DNA of 55,344 nt from an uncultured Mycolicibacterium sp. Lineage in GTDB: Bacteria > Actinomycetota > Actinomycetes > Mycobacteriales > Mycobacteriaceae. Positions within the stretch are counted from its first letter, which is position 1. Every line of letters starts with the position of its first letter. The notes below the pieces were generated by a model. The model was not told the origin of the DNA. It did no database searches and worked only from the letters and a program-made list of their open reading frames with translations. The stretch is from positions 1 through 55,344 of the forward strand of contig NZ_CALDGS010000038.1 in assembly GCF_937941905.1 (NCBI RefSeq), written 5' to 3'. Position numbers and translations under genes: made by a program. Below, in pieces: positions 16,379-22,045 of this stretch.

Positions 16379-16404
16379 GTTTCGGTCCCGGGCGAATCGG
16401 GCAA
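16379..16404 (+). promoter_or_regulatory. Possible sigma-F-like promoter of the methyltransferase-CDGSH operon
   Basis: GTTT (16379-16382), 16-bp spacer, GGGCAA (16399-16404). The -10 matches only four of six positions. The predicted leader is about 50 nt and ends with a GAAAGGG Shine-Dalgarno. Confidence 0.4.
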
Positions 16405-16460
16405 TAGGGAAGCCAAGGGGCGCGGATTCCCGCCCCCAGATCTTTCCCGAAAGGGCTGAC

Positions 16461-17150
16461 GTGACCACTGCCCAACCCCGCACCCTGCCGGCCGCACCGG
16501 CCGGCGTGTACGCCCCGCAGCACGACTCCCACCTCCTCGTCGGCGCCCTGACCGCCGCCGGGCTGGCCCCCGGGCGGCGGGTGGTCGATCTGTGCACCGG
16601 CAGCGGCGTGGTGGCCGTCGAGGCCGCCGCGCTCGGCGCCACCGAGGTGCTGGCCTTCGACATCAGCCCGGCCGCGGTGCGGTGCGCCCGCGCCAACGCC
16701 GCCTCCGCCGGCGTGGACGTGCAGGTGCACCTCGGCTCCTGGGCGCGGGCCGTGGAGTTCGGGCCCTACGACACCGTGGTGTGCAACCCGCCCTACGTGC
16801 CGCACGCCGACGGCGACGGCAGCGAGGCGATCGGCCCGCAGGCCGGCCCGCCCCGCGCCTTCGACGCCGGCGAGAACGGCCGACTGGTGCTCGACCCGCT
16901 GTGCGCGACCGCGCCCCGGCTGCTGCGCCGCGGCGGCACGCTGCTGGTGGTGCACTCGGAGTTCTCCGGCGTCGACGCCACGCTGGCCGCTCTGCGCGGA
17001 GCCGGCATGGACGCCGAAGTGGTTGCCGAGCAGTGGATTCCGTTCGGTCCGGTGCTCACCGCGCGGGCCGGGTGGCTGGAGCGCACCGGCCGGCTGGAAC
17101 CGGGCCGGCGCACCGAGCGGCTCGTCGTCGTCCGGGCCGACGCCCGATGA
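16461..17150 (+). CDS. HemK2/MTQ2-like class I methyltransferase
   Basis: The 229-residue SAM-dependent methyltransferase has motif I VVDLCTGSGVVAVEAAA, a post-I acidic loop VLAFDISPAAVRCA and motif IV VVCNPPYVPHADG. NPPY is the catalytic motif of enzymes that methylate planar nitrogens, such as the Gln of release factors or N6-adenine. It lacks the N-terminal helical domain of true PrmC, so it belongs with the short HemK2/MTQ2 group. GTG 16461 follows GAAAGGG. The stop overlaps the CDGSH start (ATGA, 17147-17150), so the two are co-translated. A role with the CDGSH and diiron proteins is inferred from proximity. Confidence 0.85.
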   Translation: MTTAQPRTLPAAPAGVYAPQHDSHLLVGALTAAGLAPGRRVVDLCTGSGVVAVEAAALGATEVLAFDISPAAVRCARANAASAGVDVQVHLGSWARAVEFGPYDTVVCNPPYVPHADGDGSEAIGPQAGPPRAFDAGENGRLVLDPLCATAPRLLRRGGTLLVVHSEFSGVDATLAALRGAGMDAEVVAEQWIPFGPVLTARAGWLERTGRLEPGRRTERLVVVRADAR

Positions 17151-17395
17151 GCGGATTCCCGATGCACGACAGCGGGGAGCGCGAACCGCGGACCGTGCGG
17201 CTGGTGCCCAACGGCCCGGTGCTCGTGCAGGGTCCGGTGCGCGTCGAACTGCCCGATGGCAGCGTCGTGGAGTCGGACCGCTTCATGGTCGCGCTGTGCA
17301 CCTGCCGGCGTAGCCGCACCTATCCCTGGTGCGACACCAGCCACCGGCGCCGGCGCCGGCCGGAACCGGCCGACTCAGTCGAGCGGCAGCCGTAG
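17147..17395 (+). CDS. CDGSH-type [2Fe-2S] protein
   Basis: An 82-residue mitoNEET-like protein. C51, C53, C62 and H66 in CTCRRSRTYPWCDTSH fit the CxCx2Sx3PxCDxxH [2Fe-2S] motif, with Thr in place of the usual Gly after Asp. Such clusters carry electrons or are passed to other proteins. The N-terminal part resembles a small beta domain (RLVPNGPVLVQGPVRVELPD). The tail is strongly basic (RRRRRP). It starts in a 4-bp ATGA overlap with the methyltransferase gene, and its last 21 bp overlap the 3' end of the convergent diiron protein gene. Confidence 0.9.
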   Translation: MSGFPMHDSGEREPRTVRLVPNGPVLVQGPVRVELPDGSVVESDRFMVALCTCRRSRTYPWCDTSHRRRRRPEPADSVERQP

Positions 17396-18409
17396 CGAGC
17401 AGCGACCGGCCGTCCAGGCGGCCGTCAACCGGTCCGCCAACCGGTCCTCGACCAGGGCGAACGCCCGCATCCCGAACACCACATCCGGCTCCAGCCGGGG
17501 CTCGCGCGCGAGCAGATCGCCCACCACGTCGGCACGCACCACCTGCTCGTGCACCGCGTCGGCGACGACGTGCTCGCGGTAGAACGCCGCGCACGGCTCG
17601 GGCGCGCCCAGCCGCTGCAGCGCCTCCACCAGCCGCCGCGAGCCCGGCGACGAGGTGATCTCGGTGGCCGCGAAGTGTCCGACCGCCGCGCCGCGCAGCC
17701 GCCGGTGCAGGCCGAACAGCGACATCAGGTTCACCACCGCCAGCGCCTCGGCGCCGACCGCGTCGATGTAGCCCAGGTAGTCCGCGTTCAGCCCGGCCGC
17801 GACCATCAGGTCGGCGAACAGCTGCTGGTGCAGGTGCCGGCCGCGGCCGCCGCCGTACTCGTCGAACTCGACCGCCACGAACGACGCCTTGGCCTGCCCG
17901 ATCAACCGTGGGATGGCGAAGGCGTGCGGGTCGGCCTCCTTGAGGTGGTACAGCGACCGGTGCACGAAGTACTCGCGCAGCTGCGTCCAGCTGCCCTGCT
18001 CGCGCAGGAACCAGGACGGTCCGGAGCCGTGCACCGGTTCCACCGACAGCGCGTCCATCTCCGCCGCGGCGGTGTCGGACGGGCCGATCCGCCCGACGTC
18101 CCGGCCCACCGCGGTCAGGAACGCCTCCTCGAGCCCGGCGCGCAGATGCAGCAGCGCGGGATTCCACTCCCAGCGCGGGTCCACCCCGGCGAAGCCGCGG
18201 TAGTGCAGCTCGTAGCAGACGTACAGCGCCAGCTGCAGATCCAGCCCGTACGGGTCGGCCTCGGCGATCGGGGCCTCGATGCGGGCCAGATGCCGGCGCA
18301 TCGGCCGCTGGGTCAGCGCCTCGACGACGGCGGCCGACAGCGGCCCGGCCGGTGTGGGCAGGGCCGGGTCGACGGACTTGGGGACGGCAGGGGGCAGCGT
18401 GGCGGTCAC
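17375..18409 (-). CDS. Iron-containing redox enzyme, heme-oxygenase-like diiron (HDO) family
   Basis: The 344-residue, mostly helical protein fits the Haem_oxygenas_2 (PF14518) family of heme-oxygenase-like diiron oxidases. Candidate iron ligands occur in order: CYELHYRGF (Glu, about residue 66), VAVEFDEYGGG and GRHLHQQLF (Glu, Asp and His, about residues 177-193), and FYREHVVADAVHEQV (His, Asp and His, about residues 278-291). Related enzymes (UndA, BesC, SznF types) use O2 to cleave or hydroxylate amines, fatty acids or amino acids. Here the substrate is unknown. The GTG start at 18409 is 9 nt from a degenerate sigma-F -10 (GGGAAC). The adjacent CDGSH protein is a plausible electron donor. 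Confidence 0.82.
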   Translation of the reverse strand: MTATLPPAVPKSVDPALPTPAGPLSAAVVEALTQRPMRRHLARIEAPIAEADPYGLDLQLALYVCYELHYRGFAGVDPRWEWNPALLHLRAGLEEAFLTAVGRDVGRIGPSDTAAAEMDALSVEPVHGSGPSWFLREQGSWTQLREYFVHRSLYHLKEADPHAFAIPRLIGQAKASFVAVEFDEYGGGRGRHLHQQLFADLMVAAGLNADYLGYIDAVGAEALAVVNLMSLFGLHRRLRGAAVGHFAATEITSSPGSRRLVEALQRLGAPEPCAAFYREHVVADAVHEQVVRADVVGDLLAREPRLEPDVVFGMRAFALVEDRLADRLTAAWTAGRCSLRLPLD

Positions 18410-18418
18410 CCCGCAGTG

Positions 18419-18444
18419 GTTCCCCGCCCGGCCGGCGGGGAAAC
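18419..18444 (-). promoter_or_regulatory. Possible sigma-F-like promoter of the diiron protein gene
   Basis: GTTT (18444-18441), 16-bp spacer and GGGAAC (18424-18419), 9 nt before the GTG at 18409. The match is partial, but geometry equals that of the other island genes. It fills most of the 37-bp gap to the thioesterase gene. Confidence 0.45.
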
Positions 18445-18446
18445 GC

Positions 18447-19262
18447 CTACAGCCGCAGCAGCGCTTCCTGCGACACGCTCGCGATGAGCGTGCCGTCCTC
18501 GTCGTACAGGCCGCCCACGACCAGACCGCGCGACGACACGTTGTTCACCGCGGACACCTCGTAGCGGTGCCAGCGCCGCGGATGGAACGGGCGGTGGAAC
18601 CACACCGAGTGGTCGAGGCTGGCCGCGAACCGCGCGCCGAACGACATCGGCACCCCGGGCGGCCGGCCCGCCGGCACCGGGCCGATGTCGGACATGAAGG
18701 TCAGCATGCAGGCCCGGATCAGCGGGTCGTCCTCGATCTCGTCGCGGGTGCGGATCCAGAACGGCGGCACCGCGAACTCCGAGTCGTCGTCGGGATGCGC
18801 GCGCAGCTCGAACTTCTCGGCGCTGGGGATGTCCGGTTCCTTGGGCACGGCCACGTCGAACGGCAGGCTCGGTTCGACCGGCGGGTGCCAGTCCGTGCCC
18901 GGTTCGGGCCGGGCGAACGAGGCCATCAGTTCCAGGATGGCCCGGCCCTGTTGCACGGCGGTGACGCGGCGGGTCGCGAACGACCGCCCGTCGCGGGTGC
19001 GCTCGACGTGCAGGTCCACCTCCACGCCGTAGTCGCCGCCGCGGACGAAGTAGGCGTGCAGCGAGTGCGGCAGCTTGTCCGGATCCACGGTGGCGCCGGC
19101 GGCGGCCAGCGACTGGGCGGCGATCAGCCCGCCGAACAGCCGCAGGCCGGGGCCGGCGGGCGGCTGCGGGGCGATGAAGGTGTCGCCGTCGGCCCGGTAG
19201 GGGAGCAGCTCGGTGATCCAGCTGCGACCGACGCTGCCGGTGGCGTCGTTGACGGCTGTCAT
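18447..19262 (-). CDS. tesB: Acyl-CoA thioesterase II family (TesB-like)
   Basis: The 271-residue protein has the double-hotdog architecture of acyl-CoA thioesterase II, hydrolysing acyl-CoA to free acid and CoA. The first hotdog includes GLRLFGGLIAAQSLAAA and LPHSLHAYFVRGGDYG. The second contains the conserved SLDHSVWFHRPF with the catalytic-region Asp, and SRGLVVGGLYDEDGTLIASVSQE. ATG 19262 was chosen because TAGCCT (19275-19270) lies 7 nt before it. The open frame further upstream runs into the dispersed repeat and is not coding. It stands 37 bp upstream of the diiron gene on the same strand. Confidence 0.9.
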   Translation of the reverse strand: MTAVNDATGSVGRSWITELLPYRADGDTFIAPQPPAGPGLRLFGGLIAAQSLAAAGATVDPDKLPHSLHAYFVRGGDYGVEVDLHVERTRDGRSFATRRVTAVQQGRAILELMASFARPEPGTDWHPPVEPSLPFDVAVPKEPDIPSAEKFELRAHPDDDSEFAVPPFWIRTRDEIEDDPLIRACMLTFMSDIGPVPAGRPPGVPMSFGARFAASLDHSVWFHRPFHPRRWHRYEVSAVNNVSSRGLVVGGLYDEDGTLIASVSQEALLRL

Positions 19263-19335
19263 GAGGCGGAGGCTACCAACCGCCCGGTTGAGAGATGGGT
19301 CACAGGGGTGGCCGGGCCGGGCCACTCTCCCCGCG

Positions 19336-19378
19336 AGCGACCGTGTCTGCACGCCCGGGGTGTGCAGACACGGTCGCT
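19336..19378. repeat. Perfect 17-bp palindrome (dispersed repeat family)
   Basis: The left arm 19336-19352 and right arm 19362-19378 are exact reverse complements around a 9-nt loop. The arm core also recurs at 801-833 and 19385-19417. It is followed directly by a further direct copy, so three units lie within 90 bp of this intergenic region. Confidence 0.85.
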
Positions 19379-19384
19379 GGACCC

Positions 19385-19417
19385 GGCGTGTCGGCGTACA
19401 GACACGGTCGCTCGCGG
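19385..19417 (+). repeat. Dispersed repeat, copy B
   Basis: It differs by one base (A for G at 19398) from copy A at 801-833, 18.6 kb away. It lies in the 245-bp gap between the thioesterase gene and tRNA-Pro. That gap otherwise holds only the palindrome, a purine-rich stretch and a terminator. Confidence 0.85.
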
Positions 19418-19439
19418 GGATGAGACGTGGGGGGATGAG

Positions 19440-19489
19440 AAGAAGAAGAGAAAGAAGAAAAGGCCCTGACCGGTGACCGGTCAGGGCCT
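19440..19489 (-). terminator. Intrinsic terminator of tRNA-Pro
   Basis: AGGCCCTGACCGGT (19461-19474) pairs perfectly with 19476-19489 (14-bp stem, 1-nt apex). On the minus strand it is followed by a T-rich tract (19460-19440), as expected after the minus-strand tRNA. Confidence 0.85.
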
Positions 19490-19507
19490 GCTCCCTGAGC
19501 ACTCGAG

Positions 19508-19581
<74 letters not shown>

Positions 19582-19746
19582 TGTGAAGCCCTGACAGGTT
19601 ATCGCACCGGTGTCCCGTCGCCAAAATCCGGGGGTGCCCGTCACATCCGCCGGTGCCGGCGCCCCCGGCGAAAACCCAGGCAGCCCCGGAAGAACCGGCT
19701 TGTCGGTGGCGTTGTGCACACTGACACCACGAGGCGGGAGGCACCG

Positions 19747-19947
19747 ATGACCACGCTGGGGGCGGCACTGTACCTGGGGTTCGTCGGCCTCGGCGTGCTG
19801 TGGCTGATGCTCACCGCCGAGGGCGGGGAGCCGGACCGGACTCAGGCGGGGACCGGCCAGGCCCCGGACGCCTCGAAGCCGGCCAGCACCGCCTCGGCCG
19901 CCGACAGCTCGATGCCCTGCGCGGCCACCCACGCGTCGTCGAAGTAG
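19747..19947 (+). CDS. Small single-pass membrane protein, 66 aa, unknown
   Basis: ATG 19747 follows a GGGAGG Shine-Dalgarno. Residues 2-23 (TTLGAALYLGFVGLGVLWLM) form one membrane helix, followed by a polar tail rich in Ala, Ser, Thr and Pro. The last 106 bp run antisense through the 3' end of the cds1 gene, so the tail sequence may be a by-product of overlap. I do not recognise the family. The ribosome site and the clean helix favour a real gene, but a chance frame cannot be excluded in this GC-rich sequence. Confidence 0.4.
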   Translation: MTTLGAALYLGFVGLGVLWLMLTAEGGEPDRTQAGTGQAPDASKPASTASAADSSMPCAATHASSK

Positions 19948-20969
19948 GTGTCGGCGTAGCGGTCCCCGCTGTCCGACAGCAGGGTGACCACCGAACCGCG
20001 CTGCCCGGCCGCCACCATCTCGGCCAGCAGGCCGAACGCGCCCCACAGGTTCGTGCCGGTCGACGGGCCGACCCGCCGGCGCAGCACCGTGCTCGCGTAG
20101 CGGGCGGCGGCGATCGACCCGGCGTCCGGTACCGACACCATGCGGTCGACCACCTCCGGCAGGAACGACGGTTCCACCCGCGGCCGGCCGATGCCCTCGA
20201 TCCGGCTCGACGCCCCGGTCACCACCGCGCGGCCCTGTTCGTAGGAGGCGAAGAACGCCGAGTTCTCCGGATCCACCACGCACAGCCGGGTGTCGTAGCG
20301 GCGGTAGCGCACGTACCGGCCGATCGTCGCCGAGGTGCCGCCGGTGCCCGCGCCGACCACGATCCACGCCGGCACCGGGTGCGTCTCGTCGCGCATCTGC
20401 TCGAAGATCGACTCGGCGATGTTGTTGTTGCCGCGCCAGTCGGTGGCCCGCTCGGCGTGGGTGAACTGGTCCAGGTAGTGCCCGCCGGTCTCGGCCGCCA
20501 GCCGCTCGGCCTCGGCGTAGACCTGGGAGGCCTCCTCGACGAAATGGCAACGGCCGCCCATGGATTCGATCAGCCGGATCTTGGCCGCACTGGTCGAGGC
20601 GGGCACCACGGCGATGAACGGCAGGCCGATCAGCGCGGCGAAGTAGGCCTCCGACACCGCGGTCGAGCCCGACGACGCCTCGATCAGCGTGGTGCCCTCG
20701 GTGATCCAGCCGTTGCACAGCCCGTACAGGAACAGCGACCGGGCCAGCCGGTGCTTGAGGCTGCCGGTGATGTGGGTGCTCTCGTCCTTCAGGTACAGCT
20801 GCACGTCGGCCGCGTCGGCCCAGGCCGGCAGCGGATAGCGCAGCAGATGGGTGTCGGCGCTGCGGCGCGCGTCGGCCTCGATGAGCCGGATCGCGTTGTG
20901 CACCCAGTCCCGCGACCGGCTGCGGTCGACGACCCGGGTGCGCGGCGGGTCGGCGTTGACCTCGCTCAC
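19842..20969 (-). CDS. cds1: PLP-dependent cysteine synthase-like enzyme (Cds1, Rv3684 ortholog)
   Basis: The 375-residue fold-type II PLP enzyme has the PLP lysine probably in THITGSLKHRLARSL (about residue 69). The substrate loop is EASSGSTAVSEAYFAAL and the phosphate-binding loop GAGTGGTSATIGRY. In M. tuberculosis Rv3684 (Cds1) is described as a cysteine desulfhydrase that releases H2S, pyruvate and ammonia from cysteine, influencing redox and respiration. That function is from memory. The GTG start at 20969 is 10 bp after the phosphoesterase stop, so the two form an operon. Confidence 0.9.
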   Translation of the reverse strand: MSEVNADPPRTRVVDRSRSRDWVHNAIRLIEADARRSADTHLLRYPLPAWADAADVQLYLKDESTHITGSLKHRLARSLFLYGLCNGWITEGTTLIEASSGSTAVSEAYFAALIGLPFIAVVPASTSAAKIRLIESMGGRCHFVEEASQVYAEAERLAAETGGHYLDQFTHAERATDWRGNNNIAESIFEQMRDETHPVPAWIVVGAGTGGTSATIGRYVRYRRYDTRLCVVDPENSAFFASYEQGRAVVTGASSRIEGIGRPRVEPSFLPEVVDRMVSVPDAGSIAAARYASTVLRRRVGPSTGTNLWGAFGLLAEMVAAGQRGSVVTLLSDSGDRYADTYFDDAWVAAQGIELSAAEAVLAGFEASGAWPVPA

Positions 20970-20979
20970 CGGGACCGCC

Positions 20980-21975
20980 TCAGCGGGCCGAGACGGTCGG
21001 GTGGGACTGGCCCGCCCGCAGCCCGGCGGCGTCCCCGCCGGTCGGTGCGGCCACCAGCGTCAGCAGCGTGGCCTCCGGCCGGCAGCAGAACCGCAGCGGC
21101 GCGTACGGCGAGGTGCCGATCCCGGCCGACACGTGCAGCATCATGTCCGCGCCCCAGCGCGAGGCCCCCTTGGCGCGTGAGCGGTCCAGCTCGCAGTTGG
21201 TGACGATCGCGCCGTAGAACGGCAGACACAGCTGCCCGCCGTGGGTGTGGCCGGCCAGCACCAACTGGTAGCCGTCGGCGGCGAACCGGTCGAGCACCCG
21301 CGGCTCGGGGGAGTGGGTCAGCCCCAGCGTCAGGTTCGCGGTGCGGTCGGCCGGGCCGGCGATGGTGTCGTAGCGGTCCCGCTTGATGTGCGGGTCGTCC
21401 ACGCCGGCCGCCGAGATGCGCAGCCCGGCCACCTCGATGGTGCGGCGGGTGTGGGTGACGTCCAGCCAGCCCCGCTCGGTGAACGCCGCGCGCAGGTCCT
21501 GCCAGGGCAGCGGCGCCCCGTGCGCCCGGTGGTCGGGGTTGGTGAGGTAGTTCAGCGGGTTCTTCAGCCGCGGCGCGAAGTAGTCGTTGCTGCCGAACAC
21601 GAACAGCCCCGGCACCGACAGCAGGTCGCCCAGCGTCTGAACCACCGCCGGCACCGCCTTCGGGTGGGCCAGGTTGTCCCCGGTGTTGACCACCAGGTCC
21701 GGCTCCCAGGCGGCCAGCTCGCGCAGCCAGGCCTGCTTGCGGCGCTGGCCCGGGCGCATGTGGATGTCGCTGAGGTGCAGCACCCGCAGCGGCGAGGACC
21801 CCGGGGTGAGCACCGGCAGCGTCAACTCGCGGACCACGAAGGCGTTGCGCTCGATCAGCGCCGCGTAGCCCACCCCCGCGACCAGCGAGCCGGCGGCCAC
21901 GGCGGCGGTCGATTTCAGGACCGAGGCCGGTGCGTTGGCGATCGCCCGCACCGGCCGGAGCGCACCCTCAGCCAT
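20980..21975 (-). CDS. Membrane-anchored calcineurin-like metallophosphoesterase
   Basis: The 331-residue protein has an N-terminal membrane anchor (STAAVAAGSLVAGVGYAALI). All metallophosphoesterase motifs follow: LHLSDIHMRPG (DxH), VNTGDNLAHP (GDN), FGSNDYFAPR (a GNHD variant with Ser-Asn-Asp), and LAGHTHGGQLCLP (GHTHGGQ). Probably a cell-surface or periplasm-facing phosphodiesterase, similar to YkuE/UDP-diacylglucosamine hydrolase types. Ortholog of Rv3683. TACGCT (21988-21983) lies 7 nt before the ATG, so the mRNA is probably leaderless. ponA2 lies 70 bp upstream on the same strand. Confidence 0.92.
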   Translation of the reverse strand: MAEGALRPVRAIANAPASVLKSTAAVAAGSLVAGVGYAALIERNAFVVRELTLPVLTPGSSPLRVLHLSDIHMRPGQRRKQAWLRELAAWEPDLVVNTGDNLAHPKAVPAVVQTLGDLLSVPGLFVFGSNDYFAPRLKNPLNYLTNPDHRAHGAPLPWQDLRAAFTERGWLDVTHTRRTIEVAGLRISAAGVDDPHIKRDRYDTIAGPADRTANLTLGLTHSPEPRVLDRFAADGYQLVLAGHTHGGQLCLPFYGAIVTNCELDRSRAKGASRWGADMMLHVSAGIGTSPYAPLRFCCRPEATLLTLVAAPTGGDAAGLRAGQSHPTVSAR

Positions 21976-22045
21976 ACCGGCCAGCGTACTGCCACCGCCG
22001 GACGCACACCGTCCCGCGGTGGCCGGCCGTTACCAACTCCACAGA

